From Gryllotalpicola daejeonensis (GTDB taxonomy: Bacteria > Actinomycetota > Actinomycetes > Actinomycetales > Microbacteriaceae): DNA of 64,000 nucleotides. Location of the stretch: assembly GCF_039538145.1 (NCBI RefSeq), contig NZ_BAABBV010000001.1, forward strand, positions 186,001-250,000, given 5' to 3'. Of this stretch, positions 7,281-16,169 are shown piece after piece. A program made the position numbers and the translations under genes. The notes beneath the pieces were generated by a model that worked only from the letters and a program-made list of their open reading frames with translations, searched no databases and was not told where the DNA came from. The number at the start of each line of letters is the position of its first letter. Position 1 is the stretch's first letter.

Positions 7281-8984
7281 ATGACTTCATCAACTGCCGC
7301 GCTGCCCTACACGAAGAACAAGTTCGACCGTAAGGGCAACATCCTCGTCAACTGGATCACGTCGACCGATCACAAGACGATCGCGTACATGTACCTGATC
7401 ACGTCGTTCGTGTACTTCTGCATCGGCGGCGTGATGGCGCTGATCATCCGCGCCCAGCTCTTCGCGCCCGGCCTCGACGTCGTGCCCACCCGTGAGCAGT
7501 ACAACCAGCTGTTCACGATGCACGGCACGATCATGCTGCTGATGTTCGCGACGCCGCTGTTCGCCGGCTTCGCCAACGCGCTGATGCCGCTGCAGATCGG
7601 CGCCCCTGACGTCGCGTTCCCGCGCCTCAACGCGCTCGCGTACTGGCTGTACAACTTCGGCTCCGCGATCGCGGTCCTGGGCTTCCTCACCCCGCAGGGT
7701 GCGGCCAGCTTCGGATGGTTCGCCTACCAGCCGCTCGCGAACTCGACGTTCTCGCCCGGTGACGGCGGAAACCTCTGGTTCTTCGGCCTCGGCATCTCGG
7801 GCTTCGGCACGATCCTCGGCGCGGTGAACTTCATCACGACGATCATCACGCTGCGCGCCCCCGGTATGACCATGTTCCGTCTGCCGATCTTCACCTGGAA
7901 CACGCTGGTCACCTCGATCCTCGTGCTGCTCGCCTTCCCGGTGCTTGCCGCGGCGATCTTCGGTGCAGGCGCCGACCGCGTCTTCGGCGCGCACATCTTC
8001 GACCCGCAGAACGGCGGAGCGCTGCTCTGGCAGCACCTCTTCTGGTTCTTCGGGCACCCCGAGGTCTACATCATCGCGCTGCCGTTCTTCGGCATCGTCT
8101 CCGAGGTGTTCCCGGTGTTCAGCCGGAAGCCGATCTTCGGCTACAAGACCCTGATCTACGCGACGATCTCGATCGCGGCGCTGTCGGTGTCGGTGTGGGC
8201 CCACCACATGTACGTCACCGGCGCGGTGCTGCTGCCGTTCTTCTCGCTGATGACGATGCTCATCGCGGTCCCGACCGGTGTGAAGATCTTCAACTGGGTC
8301 GGCACGATGTGGCGGGGTTCGCTGACCTTCGAGTCGCCGATGCTGTTCGCGATCGGCTTCCTGGTCACGTTCACCTTCGGTGGTCTGACCGGTGTCATCC
8401 TCGCGTCGCCGCCGCTCGACTTCCACGTCTCTGACTCGTACTTCGTCGTGGCGCACTTCCACTACGTGGTGTTCGGAACGGTCGTGTTCGCGATGTTCTC
8501 GGGCTTCTACTTCTGGTGGCCCAAGTGGACCGGCAAGATGCTGAACGAGAAGCTCGGCGTGTGGCACTTCTGGCTGCTGTTCATCGGCTTCCACACGACG
8601 TTCCTGATCCAGCACTGGCTCGGCGTCGTCGGCTTCCCGCGCCGCTACTACACGTACTCGGCGGCTGACGGCTACACCTGGATGAACCAGCTGTCGACGA
8701 TCGGTGCCATGACGATCGCGGTCTCGATGATCCCGTTCCTGCTGAACGTGTACGTCACGGCCCGCAACGCGCCGCGCGTGACGGTGAACGACCCGTGGGG
8801 CTACGGCCGCTCGCTCGAGTGGGCGACCAGCTGCCCGCCCCCGCGGCACAACTTCACGTCGATCCCGCGCATCCGTTCCGAGTCGCCGGCGTTCGACCTC
8901 AACCACCCCGAGGTGTCGGGAATCATCGACCCTGCAGGCAACGCCACTGTCGGCGAGAAGGTGAGCAACCCCAGTGCGGTCTAA
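7281..8984 (+). CDS. ctaD: Cytochrome c oxidase subunit I (aa3 type)
   Basis: The 567-residue protein has 12 predicted transmembrane helices and is the catalytic subunit that reduces oxygen to water and pumps protons. Heme and copper ligands are seen in FTMHGTIMLL, GHPEVYIIALP (the His-Tyr pair near CuB), WAHHMYVTG and VAHFHYVVFG. The length is normal for actinobacteria. It starts 14 bases after ctaC and overlaps ctaF by 11 bases, which indicates one operon. Confidence 0.98.
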   Translation: MTSSTAALPYTKNKFDRKGNILVNWITSTDHKTIAYMYLITSFVYFCIGGVMALIIRAQLFAPGLDVVPTREQYNQLFTMHGTIMLLMFATPLFAGFANALMPLQIGAPDVAFPRLNALAYWLYNFGSAIAVLGFLTPQGAASFGWFAYQPLANSTFSPGDGGNLWFFGLGISGFGTILGAVNFITTIITLRAPGMTMFRLPIFTWNTLVTSILVLLAFPVLAAAIFGAGADRVFGAHIFDPQNGGALLWQHLFWFFGHPEVYIIALPFFGIVSEVFPVFSRKPIFGYKTLIYATISIAALSVSVWAHHMYVTGAVLLPFFSLMTMLIAVPTGVKIFNWVGTMWRGSLTFESPMLFAIGFLVTFTFGGLTGVILASPPLDFHVSDSYFVVAHFHYVVFGTVVFAMFSGFYFWWPKWTGKMLNEKLGVWHFWLLFIGFHTTFLIQHWLGVVGFPRRYYTYSAADGYTWMNQLSTIGAMTIAVSMIPFLLNVYVTARNAPRVTVNDPWGYGRSLEWATSCPPPRHNFTSIPRIRSESPAFDLNHPEVSGIIDPAGNATVGEKVSNPSAV

Positions 8985-9393
8985 TTCGGTCATCTTCTGG
9001 ATCCTCGCGGTCTTCTTCGCGATCATGGCCGGCACCTACGCGGTCTGGTCGTGGATCTACTACGACGGCCACCTCGAGTGGGTCGGGCTCGTCGCGCTGA
9101 CGCTGTCTGCGATCCTGGGCGTCTTCCTGGCGTTCTTCCTCGGCCGCACGGCCAAGGGCTTCGGCGGCCCGCTGCCCGAAGACCGCCTCGACGCCAACAT
9201 CGACGACGCCGACCCCGAGATCGGTCACTTCAGCCCCTGGAGTTGGTGGCCCTTCTTCCTCGGCGGCGCCATCGCGGTCATGGCCCTCGGCCTCGCCGTC
9301 GGCTTCTGGGTCTCGTTCATCGGCGTCCCGCTGCTGCTGGTCGCGCTGGCCGGCTGGGTCTTCGAGTACTACCGCGGCAACTTCGCCCGCTAG
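8974..9393 (+). CDS. ctaF: Actinobacterial cytochrome c oxidase subunit IV
   Basis: The 139-residue protein has two pairs of transmembrane helices (about 6-26, 36-56, 92-112 and 114-130) and the conserved WSWWPF and FEYYRG segments of the actinobacterial subunit IV. It is a small structural subunit of the aa3 oxidase. Its GTG start lies inside the end of ctaD (11-base overlap), so it is translationally coupled. A strong terminator follows. Confidence 0.95.
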   Translation: MRSNSVIFWILAVFFAIMAGTYAVWSWIYYDGHLEWVGLVALTLSAILGVFLAFFLGRTAKGFGGPLPEDRLDANIDDADPEIGHFSPWSWWPFFLGGAIAVMALGLAVGFWVSFIGVPLLLVALAGWVFEYYRGNFAR

Positions 9394-9412
9394 TCACTCG
9401 CGGCTTCACAAG

Positions 9413-9444
9413 AGCGCCCCTTCCGCTTCGGCGGAAGGGGCGCT
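9413..9444 (+). terminator. Terminator of the ctaCDF operon
   Basis: A 14-bp perfect stem (AGCGCCCCTTCCGC at 9413-9426 paired with 9431-9444) with a TTCG tetraloop, followed by TTT. Confidence 0.9.
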
Positions 9445-9470
9445 TTCGTGTGTGAGCCGTGGCGCCACGA

Positions 9471-9532
9471 ACGATTCGGCACAATTCGCGCGATTTGGCA
9501 CACAAGTGGCATGGAAGCATGTGCCGAATCGT
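9471..9532. repeat. Three-copy 12-13 base motif before the SH3-like gene
   Basis: ACGATTCGGCACA at 9471-9483 recurs as a perfect inverted copy at 9520-9532, and CGATTTGGCACA at 9491-9502 is a direct copy with one mismatch, 19 bases from the first. The group sits 40 bases before the likely start of the SH3-like gene and after the cta terminator. It could be an operator cluster. Confidence 0.5.
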
Positions 9533-9572
9533 GCGTTATGCCGCCCGCGCACTCGCCGCTCGCGGTGTCACA

Positions 9573-9935
9573 ATGGTCCGTGTGCGGCGCGTGGTCATCC
9601 AGAGCCACGAGGCGCCTACGCGGGCGCCCCTCGTGGTGAATCCAGGCCAGGCCGTCGGTGTCGGCACGCGTGACACCGAGTGGCCGGCCTTCGTGTTCGT
9701 CACGGCCGACGCGGGGACCGGCTGGGTTCCGGCGCGCCATCTCTCCATCGACGGCGATCGGGCCACCGTCGTCACCGCCTACGACACCACCGAGCTCACC
9801 GTGGCGGCGGGAACCGTTGTGGACGTCGTGAGCGATGATGCCGAGAGCGGCTGGTCATGGTGCCGGGCAACTGACGGCACGGAGGGCTGGGTGCCGAATC
9901 GGGCGCTAGGAGCGATCAGCGCCGGCGATGCCTAG
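9573..9935 (+). CDS. SH3-like domain protein (two repeats)
   Basis: The 120-residue product has two SH3-like repeats, each ending in a GWVP motif: GTGWVPARHL near residue 50 and TEGWVPNRAL near 109. Related proteins are small soluble beta-barrel proteins of unknown function. The frame is open back to 9459, but that would run through the repeat cluster, so I prefer ATG 9573. No signal peptide is seen. The end overlaps the opposite rlmA-like gene by 4 bases. Confidence 0.7.
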   Translation: MVRVRRVVIQSHEAPTRAPLVVNPGQAVGVGTRDTEWPAFVFVTADAGTGWVPARHLSIDGDRATVVTAYDTTELTVAAGTVVDVVSDDAESGWSWCRATDGTEGWVPNRALGAISAGDA

Positions 9936-10789
9936 CGACGCGTGAAGGCGAGGACGTCGACCGAGACCGTCGCGGCCTCGGGAAGGGCACGGCCGATCGC
10001 GGAGCTCACGTCGGCGGGGGAGCGACCCAGGTGGTGAGCCGAGGGGCCCATGCCTTGCAGTTGCCGGGCGCGGTCTGCGGTGAGCTCGAGCGCGTACGTC
10101 ACGTGCTGCGCAGAGGCGGCTGAGAACCAGGGTGCGAGGGATGCCTCGACCGAGCCGGCCTTGCCCTCAGGCACGTCCAGCATGCCGCTGACCGCTCGCA
10201 GCTCGGCGAGATGGTCGGCTCTCGGCACGACGATCACGAGCACGACGCCCGGCCTGAGGACCCTGGCGAACTCCGGGGGATTCCTGGGCGCGAAGACGAC
10301 GGTGCAGGCATCCGCCATTGCATCTCGAATGGGAAGCGGCGCGTGCACGTCGGCGACGAGACCCTCGACGTCGGCTCGCTCGCGCACGGCACGCTGGACG
10401 GCGGCGGGGGAGAGGTCGCTGGCGAGGCCCCGCGCCGGGGCGCCGGCGGCCTCGAGCGCGTCAAGGAGGCCGTGCAGATACCAGCCGGTGCCCGTGCCGG
10501 AGTCGAGCACGGTTCGCGGCTCAGCGGGGCGCACAGCGGCGATCAGAGCCTCCCGGATCGGGTCGTAGGCGCCTGAGGCGAGCAGCGCGGCCCGCTCGTC
10601 GAGCATCTCGGCGCTGTCGCCGACGACCCGCGTGCGCGACGGCAGCAGGCTGACGTAGCCGCGCTTGTTGACGTCGAAGCGGTGGCCCGATTCGCAGCCC
10701 AGCACCGGAGGCGCGGCATCCGGCATCGCCTCCAAGTCCTTAAAGCAGTTCGGGCACCGCAGCCATGCAGCAAGAGTCTGCACAGACAT
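9932..10789 (-). CDS. 23S rRNA guanine-N1 methyltransferase, RlmA/TlrB family
   Basis: The 285-residue protein begins with a zinc finger (LRCPNCFKDL and GCESGH) followed by a class I SAM methyltransferase fold with LDSGTGTGWYL near residue 92 and the APRNPPEFARVLRPG block. This is the layout of RlmA(I)/RlmA(II), which methylate G745 or G748 of 23S rRNA. TlrB members give resistance to tylosin-type macrolides. Which guanine is modified cannot be told from sequence by eye. It is convergent with the SH3-like gene and downstream of qcrB. Confidence 0.85.
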   Translation of the reverse strand: MSVQTLAAWLRCPNCFKDLEAMPDAAPPVLGCESGHRFDVNKRGYVSLLPSRTRVVGDSAEMLDERAALLASGAYDPIREALIAAVRPAEPRTVLDSGTGTGWYLHGLLDALEAAGAPARGLASDLSPAAVQRAVRERADVEGLVADVHAPLPIRDAMADACTVVFAPRNPPEFARVLRPGVVLVIVVPRADHLAELRAVSGMLDVPEGKAGSVEASLAPWFSAASAQHVTYALELTADRARQLQGMGPSAHHLGRSPADVSSAIGRALPEAATVSVDVLAFTRR

Positions 10790-10816
10790 GCGATGCCCGA
10801 ACGCGGCGCGTGAGCG

Positions 10817-12454
10817 CTAGTGCGAGGCGCCCTCGAGCTCGGGGACGTCGGCGCCGTGCCCGTGGTGGGCGGCCGCCTCGATCTCGGCCTGCGTGAGCGG
10901 GGTCAGGCGGTCCTGGAAGAACCAGCGTGACATCGCTGCGCGGAAGCGCATGGACTGCGTGATGCGACCGCGGGAGTCGGGGCGCACGACGAGCGGCGCG
11001 TAGCTCTCGTGGCTGACCAGGTGCCAGCGCTGGTACTCGTCGACCGGCTGGTGAACCTCGATGAACTCGCCACCGGGCAGGCGCACGATGCGGCCGGACT
11101 CGTAGCCGTGCAGCGCGAGCGAGCGGTCCTTCTTCTGCAGCGCGAGGCAGACGCGCTTCGTGACGAAGTAGGCGAGGATCGGGCCCAGGATCAGCATGAT
11201 CTGGATCGTGTGCGTCACGCCTTCGATCGTCAGCTTGAAGTGCGTCGCGATGAGGTCACCGGAGGCGGCGGCCCACATGGCGGCGTAGAACGTCACGCCG
11301 GCGGCGCCGATCGCGGTGCGGGTGGCCGCGTTGCGCGGACGGTCGAGGATGTGGTGCTCGCGCTTGTCGCCCGTGACCCACGCCTCGATGAAGGGGTAGA
11401 TCGCGACGATCACGATGAACAGCCCCAGGATCGCGATCGGGATGATGATGAACCACGACCAGGTGCGGTTGAACCAGTAGGTCTCGAGGTGCGGCGGGAT
11501 CAGGCGCAGCATGCCGTCCGCCCAGCCGATGTACCAGTCGGGCTGGGTACCGGCGGAGATCGGGGACGGGTCGTAGGGGCCGTACTCCCACACCGGGTTG
11601 ATCGTGAACAGCGAGGCGATCAGCACGATCACGCCGAACACGATGAAGAAGAAGCCGCCGGCCTTCGCCGCGTAGACGGGGAGGATCGGGTAGCCGACCA
11701 CGTTGTTCTGCGTGCGGCCGGGGCCCGCGAACTGCGTGTGCTTGTGCACGACGACGAACACGAGGTGGATCGCGATGAACGCGACGACCAGGGCCGGCAG
11801 CAGCAGGATGTGCAGCGTGTAGAGACGGCCGACGATCGCGGTGCCGGGGTACATGCCGCCGAATAGCAGGAAGTTGATCCAGGTGCCGACGAGCGGGATG
11901 CCCTCGATCATGCCCGAGATGATGCGCAGACCGTTTCCGGAGAGCAGGTCGTCAGGCAGCGAGTAGCCGGTGAAGCCCTCGGCCATGGCGAGCACGAAGA
12001 GCGTGAAGCCGATGACCCAGTTGATCTCGCGCGGCTTGCGGAACGCGCCGGTGAAGAAGATGCGCAGCATGTGAAGGCCGATGGATGCCACGAACAGCAG
12101 CGCCGCCCAGTGGTGCACCTGGCGCATCAGCAGACCGCCGCGCACCTCGAAGCTGAGGTGCAGCGTCGAGTCGAGCGCGCTCGACATCGTGATGCCCTTG
12201 AGGGGAACCCACGGGCCGTTGTAGACGACCTCGGCCATCGACGCCTGGAAGAAGAACGTCAGGAAGACGCCCGTGATCAGGATGACGATGAAGCTGTAGA
12301 GCGCGACCTCACCGAGCAGGAACGACCAGTGGTCGGGGAAGATCTTGCGGCCGAACTCCTTGACGACGGCCGAGATGCTGGTGCGCTCGTCGAGGTAGTT
12401 GGCGGTGGCGCCGAAGAAGCCGTCGCGCTTGATGCGAGGGGTTTCGGTACTCAT
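10817..12454 (-). CDS. qcrB: Cytochrome bc complex cytochrome b subunit
   Basis: The 545-residue protein is the membrane cytochrome b of the menaquinol-cytochrome c reductase. The N-terminal half has the heme-ligand helices LLMRQVHHWAALLFVASIGL and YTLHILLLPALVV with later histidines. The C-terminal extension with a long charged tail is typical of actinobacterial QcrB. ATG 12454 overlaps the qcrA stop codon (ATGA), so I use it rather than the longer open frame. It is the last gene of ctaE-qcrC-qcrA-qcrB. Confidence 0.97.
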   Translation of the reverse strand: MSTETPRIKRDGFFGATANYLDERTSISAVVKEFGRKIFPDHWSFLLGEVALYSFIVILITGVFLTFFFQASMAEVVYNGPWVPLKGITMSSALDSTLHLSFEVRGGLLMRQVHHWAALLFVASIGLHMLRIFFTGAFRKPREINWVIGFTLFVLAMAEGFTGYSLPDDLLSGNGLRIISGMIEGIPLVGTWINFLLFGGMYPGTAIVGRLYTLHILLLPALVVAFIAIHLVFVVVHKHTQFAGPGRTQNNVVGYPILPVYAAKAGGFFFIVFGVIVLIASLFTINPVWEYGPYDPSPISAGTQPDWYIGWADGMLRLIPPHLETYWFNRTWSWFIIIPIAILGLFIVIVAIYPFIEAWVTGDKREHHILDRPRNAATRTAIGAAGVTFYAAMWAAASGDLIATHFKLTIEGVTHTIQIMLILGPILAYFVTKRVCLALQKKDRSLALHGYESGRIVRLPGGEFIEVHQPVDEYQRWHLVSHESYAPLVVRPDSRGRITQSMRFRAAMSRWFFQDRLTPLTQAEIEAAAHHGHGADVPELEGASH

Positions 12455-13539
12455 GAGTTGCGCTCCCAGAAGCTCGGGCCGACGGGTTCGTGGAAGTCGC
12501 TGCGCGCGACGAGGTAGCCCTCGTCGTCCACGGTGATGGGCAGCTGCGGCAGCGGGCGGCCGGCCGGGCCGAAGATGACGCGCGCCTCGTGCGTGATGTC
12601 GAACTGCGACTGGTGGCACGGGCACAGCAGGTGGTGGGTCTGCTGCTCATACAGGGCGACGGGGCAGCCGACGTGGGTGCAGATCTTGGAGTAGGCCACG
12701 ATGCCGTGGTAGTTCCAGTCCTTGCGCTCGGGCGAGACGTGCAGCTCTTCCGGCTTGAGGCGCATGAGCAGAACGGCCGCCATGGCCTTCTGGTTCAGCA
12801 TGTCCTCTTTGTCGTTCAGACCCTCGGGGATCACGTGGAAGACCGAGCCGATGGTGACGTCGGACGCCTTGATCGGGATGCCGGTCGGGTCCTTCGTGAG
12901 GCGGACGCCCTTGGCCCACATCGTGTGCTTCAGGTCCTTGACCGGGTCCTGGTTCTGGGGCGCGAGGCCGCGGAACAGCACGACAGCGGGAAGCGGGAAG
13001 GCGATCAGCGCGCCGATCAGCGAGTTGCGGATCAGGGTGCGGCGGCCGAAGCCGGATTCCTCGTTGGCCTCTTCGAAGATCTCGATGGCGCGCTCGCGGG
13101 TGTCATCGGTACCGCGCACGGGGTGGCGGATGTCGATGCCCTCGTGGTCGACCATGAGCTGCTTGCCCCAGTGCACGGCGCCGATACCGATGCCGAGCAG
13201 GGCGAGCACCATGCCGAGTCCGATGAAGAGCGTCGACAGGCGGATGTCGCCCATGTCGCCCGACTCGATCGGGAAGGCGAGGTACGCCGCGATGGCCCAG
13301 ACGCTGCCGGCGATCGACAGGTAGAACAGCGTGAAGATCGTGCGCTCGGCGCGACGGCTCTGCTCGGGGTGCGTGTCGGTCAGACGCGGCCGGTGGGTCG
13401 GGAACCCGGGGTTGACCGGAGCATCCTCGAGGATGATCGCGGTGCCGGGGTCGCCCAGGCGCTCTGCCTCTACGGCGTGTTCGACGGCCGTCGACGACGT
13501 CTCGGTGAGCTCGACGCTCCCGCTATCGTCCTGTGCCAT
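12451..13539 (-). CDS. qcrA: Rieske iron-sulfur subunit of cytochrome bc complex
   Basis: The 362-residue protein has the three N-terminal transmembrane helices found only in actinobacterial QcrA (about 75-95, 108-130 and 192-212). Its C-terminal Rieske domain holds the 2Fe-2S ligands in CTHVGC and CPCHQSQFD. The start at 13539 is set by AAGGAGAG 3-4 bases upstream. The double-arginine stretch before the third helix (FGRRTLIRNSLIG) fits Tat-dependent insertion, and tatA and tatC are in this window. Confidence 0.97.
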   Translation of the reverse strand: MAQDDSGSVELTETSSTAVEHAVEAERLGDPGTAIILEDAPVNPGFPTHRPRLTDTHPEQSRRAERTIFTLFYLSIAGSVWAIAAYLAFPIESGDMGDIRLSTLFIGLGMVLALLGIGIGAVHWGKQLMVDHEGIDIRHPVRGTDDTRERAIEIFEEANEESGFGRRTLIRNSLIGALIAFPLPAVVLFRGLAPQNQDPVKDLKHTMWAKGVRLTKDPTGIPIKASDVTIGSVFHVIPEGLNDKEDMLNQKAMAAVLLMRLKPEELHVSPERKDWNYHGIVAYSKICTHVGCPVALYEQQTHHLLCPCHQSQFDITHEARVIFGPAGRPLPQLPITVDDEGYLVARSDFHEPVGPSFWERNS

Positions 13540-13580
13540 TGCTCTCCTTCTTGCGCTGCTGTTGTGTCGTCGTTCGGTCG

Positions 13581-14408
13581 TCAGTTGGACTTGGCCGTGA
13601 TCCACACGGCGAGGCCAACGACCGATCCGAGACCGAAGATCCAGAGGAACAGACCCTCGGCGACGGGGCCGAGGTCACCCAGGGCGAGGCCACCGGGCGA
13701 GGGGTTCTTCTCGAGGTACGTCAGGTAGGTGATGATGTCGGCCTTCTGCGACGGCGTGATGTTGCGGTCGTTGAAGACGGGCATGTTCTGGGGGCCGGTC
13801 AGCATCGCCTCGTAGATGTGCACGGGGCTGACGCCCTTCAGCGGCGGTGCGTACTTGCCCTCGGTGAGGGCACCGCCCGCACCGGCGACGTTGTGGCACA
13901 TGGCGCAGTTGACGCGGAAGAGCTCGGCGCCGGCGGCGGCGTCGCCCTTGCCGTTCGTGTACTTCTCGGCCGGCACAGCGGGGCCGGGGGCGAGCGAGGC
14001 GATGTAGGCCGCGAGCTGGTCCGTCTGCTCCTGCGTGAACTGCGGGGTCTTCTCTTGCGCCTGCGGGCCGCTCGAGGCCATCGGCATGCGGCCGGTGCCG
14101 ACCTGGAAGTCGACGGCGGCTGCTCCGACGCCGATGAGGCTCGGGCCCACCGTGGTGCCGACGGCGCTCATGCCGTGGCAGGTGGCGCAGTTCGCCTCGA
14201 AGAGCTTCTTGCCGTCGTCGACCTGCTGCTGCGAGGCGGTGGCGGTGTCGGCGGAGGCGGACGAGGTGGAGGTCGCGACGGCGTAGACACCGCCGGTGAG
14301 ACCGAGGCCGATGGCGATCAGCGCGAGGGTGGCGAGGGGGTGACGGCGGCCGGTCTTGCGCTGGGCGGACTTGCGTCCGCTCGTCGTCGGCTGGTTCAGC
14401 TTTGCCAT
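13581..14408 (-). CDS. qcrC: Diheme cytochrome c subunit of bc complex
   Basis: The 275-residue protein has an N-terminal anchor (about 24-45), two class I cytochrome c domains with CATCH (Cys74-Cys77-His78) and CAMCH (near 175), and a C-terminal transmembrane helix. In actinobacteria this diheme subunit replaces soluble cytochrome c and carries electrons straight from the bc complex to CtaC. It lies between ctaE and qcrA with short gaps, as in other actinobacteria. Confidence 0.97.
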   Translation of the reverse strand: MAKLNQPTTSGRKSAQRKTGRRHPLATLALIAIGLGLTGGVYAVATSTSSASADTATASQQQVDDGKKLFEANCATCHGMSAVGTTVGPSLIGVGAAAVDFQVGTGRMPMASSGPQAQEKTPQFTQEQTDQLAAYIASLAPGPAVPAEKYTNGKGDAAAGAELFRVNCAMCHNVAGAGGALTEGKYAPPLKGVSPVHIYEAMLTGPQNMPVFNDRNITPSQKADIITYLTYLEKNPSPGGLALGDLGPVAEGLFLWIFGLGSVVGLAVWITAKSN

Positions 14409-14432
14409 GTGAGGGGGATCTCTCCGAGGTGC

Positions 14433-15074
14433 TTACTTGAGGACGTAGATGACAAGGAACAGGCCGATCCACACCACGTCGACGAAGTGCCAGTAGTACG
14501 ACACGACGATCGCGGTGGTCGCCTCCTTGTGGCCGAACTGCTTGACGGCGAACGCGCGGCCGATGGTGAAGAGGAAGGCGATGAGACCGCCGGTCACGTG
14601 CATCGCGTGGAAGCCGGTCGTCAGGTAGAAGGCGCTGCCGTAGGCGCTCGAGTTGATCGCAACGCCCTCGTGCACGAGGTTCGCGTACTCGACGATCTGG
14701 CCGCAGACGAAGACCGCGCCCATCGCGTAGGTCAGCGTGAACCACTCGACCATGCCCCACTTGGCGACATTGAAGAAGCCGCCCGTCTTGCGCGCCTGCA
14801 GACGCTCGGCCGCGAAGACCCCCGCCTGGCAGGTGAACGAGCTCAGCACGAGGATGATCGTGTTGCCCGTTGCCCACGGGATGTTGAGGTGCGGGGTGGA
14901 GATCGCCCACAGGTCCGGACCGGTGGAGCGCAGGGTGAAGTAGATCGCGAAAAGTCCCGCGAAGAACATCACCTCGCTGCCCAGCCACACGATCGTGCCG
15001 ACGGCGACGACGTTCGGTCGAGAGACGACAGGAGCCGCCTGTGGGGTAATGGAGGTGCTCGTCACAAACCCCAT
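14433..15074 (-). CDS. ctaE: Cytochrome c oxidase subunit III
   Basis: The 213-residue protein has five transmembrane helices and the family motifs VWLGSEVMFFAGLFAIYF, TGFHAMHVTGG and SYYWHFVDVVWIGLF. It stabilises the aa3 oxidase core. The longer open frame upstream overlaps trpD on the other strand and is not coding, so the start is ATG 15074. It begins the ctaE-qcrCAB operon and is divergent from trpD with a gap of only 45 bases. Confidence 0.96.
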   Translation of the reverse strand: MGFVTSTSITPQAAPVVSRPNVVAVGTIVWLGSEVMFFAGLFAIYFTLRSTGPDLWAISTPHLNIPWATGNTIILVLSSFTCQAGVFAAERLQARKTGGFFNVAKWGMVEWFTLTYAMGAVFVCGQIVEYANLVHEGVAINSSAYGSAFYLTTGFHAMHVTGGLIAFLFTIGRAFAVKQFGHKEATTAIVVSYYWHFVDVVWIGLFLVIYVLK

Positions 15075-15106
15075 TATGTCCGAATCCCGAAGGGGTCGCC
15101 GCCCGT

Positions 15107-15112
15107 TAGGAT
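15107..15112 (+). promoter_or_regulatory. Putative leaderless -10 element of trpD
   Basis: TAGGAT ends 7 bases before the trpD ATG at 15120 and no Shine-Dalgarno is visible. Confidence 0.45.
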
Positions 15113-15119
15113 TCTCGGC

Positions 15120-16169
15120 ATGGCGGATTCCCTCACGTGGCCTGCGATCATCGGCGCGCTGCTCGAGGGGGAGGATCTGAGCATCACCGAGGCCACGTGG
15201 GCCATGGACCAGATCATGTTGGGTGCTGCAACGGATGCCCAGATCGCCGGCTTCCTCGTCGCCCTGCGGGTCAAGGGCGAGACGGTCGATGAGATCGTCG
15301 GATTCCGCGACGCGATCCTCGAGCACGCGCAGCCCCTCGCGCTCGACCCCATGGCACTCGACATCGTCGGCACGGGCGGGGATCGCTTCCGCACCGTGAA
15401 CATCTCGACGATGGCGGCGATCGTGTGTGCCGCTGCAGGCATCCCGGTCATCAAGCACGGGAATCGGGCGGTGTCGTCCGCCTCCGGCGCCTCCGACGTG
15501 CTCGCGGCGCTGGGAATCGACCTCTCCCGCTCGCCCGAGGCGGTGGCGGAGACGTTCAACAAGGCCGGCATCACGTTCGCGTGGGCGTCGCTCTTCCACC
15601 CCGGCTTCGGCAACGCGGCCAAGACCCGCGGTGACCTCGGTGTGCCGACGGTGTTCAACTTCCTGGGGCCCCTGTGCAACCCGGCTCGGCCCGAGGCATC
15701 CGCCGTCGGCGTGTCCAGCCTCGACCGCGTGCCGCTCATCACGGGCGTCTTCCAGACCCGCGGTGCGACGGCCCTCGTGTTCCGCGGCGACGACGGACTC
15801 GACGAGCTCTCGACGACGGGCCACAGCCACATCTGGGAGATCAGCAACGGCCTCGTGACCGAGCACGACATCGAGCCGCGCGATCTGGGGCTGCCGCGGG
15901 CGTCCATCGCCGACATCACCGGCGGCGACCCGCAGCACAACGCCGACGTGATCCGCCGCTTCCTCGACGGCGAGCGCGGCGCGGTGCGCGACATCGTGCT
16001 GCTGAACGCGGCCGCCGGGCTCGCCGCCTACCAGCTGGCCGTCGACTCGGCGCAGGGCGACCGCCCGATCCTGCACCGCTTCCGTGAGAACCTCGAGCTC
16101 GCCGCAGAGACCGTCGACTCGGGCGCGGCGGCGGCCAAGCTCGAGGAGTGGGTGGCGGCCGCCCGATGA
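15120..16169 (+). CDS. trpD: Anthranilate phosphoribosyltransferase
   Basis: The 349-residue enzyme joins anthranilate to PRPP in tryptophan synthesis. Signature blocks are the GTGGDRFRTVNIST phosphate-binding loop near residues 83-96, KHGNRAVSSASGASDVLAALG near 116-136 and FNFLGPLCNPARP near 180. Length is normal. It is a lone trp gene here. The frame is open far upstream, but that region belongs to the qcr and ctaE genes. The TAGGAT box and protein homology both support 15120. The stop overlaps the next start (ATGA). Confidence 0.97.
   Translation: MADSLTWPAIIGALLEGEDLSITEATWAMDQIMLGAATDAQIAGFLVALRVKGETVDEIVGFRDAILEHAQPLALDPMALDIVGTGGDRFRTVNISTMAAIVCAAAGIPVIKHGNRAVSSASGASDVLAALGIDLSRSPEAVAETFNKAGITFAWASLFHPGFGNAAKTRGDLGVPTVFNFLGPLCNPARPEASAVGVSSLDRVPLITGVFQTRGATALVFRGDDGLDELSTTGHSHIWEISNGLVTEHDIEPRDLGLPRASIADITGGDPQHNADVIRRFLDGERGAVRDIVLLNAAAGLAAYQLAVDSAQGDRPILHRFRENLELAAETVDSGAAAAKLEEWVAAAR

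Noticed and set aside
7290..9035. 581-codon minus-strand open frame opposite ctaD
   Set aside because: It is a shadow of ctaD with highly charged low-complexity translation.
13533..15119. Long in-frame N-terminal extension of trpD
   Set aside because: The extension lies antisense to qcrC and ctaE and has no homology. TrpD is complete from 15120.
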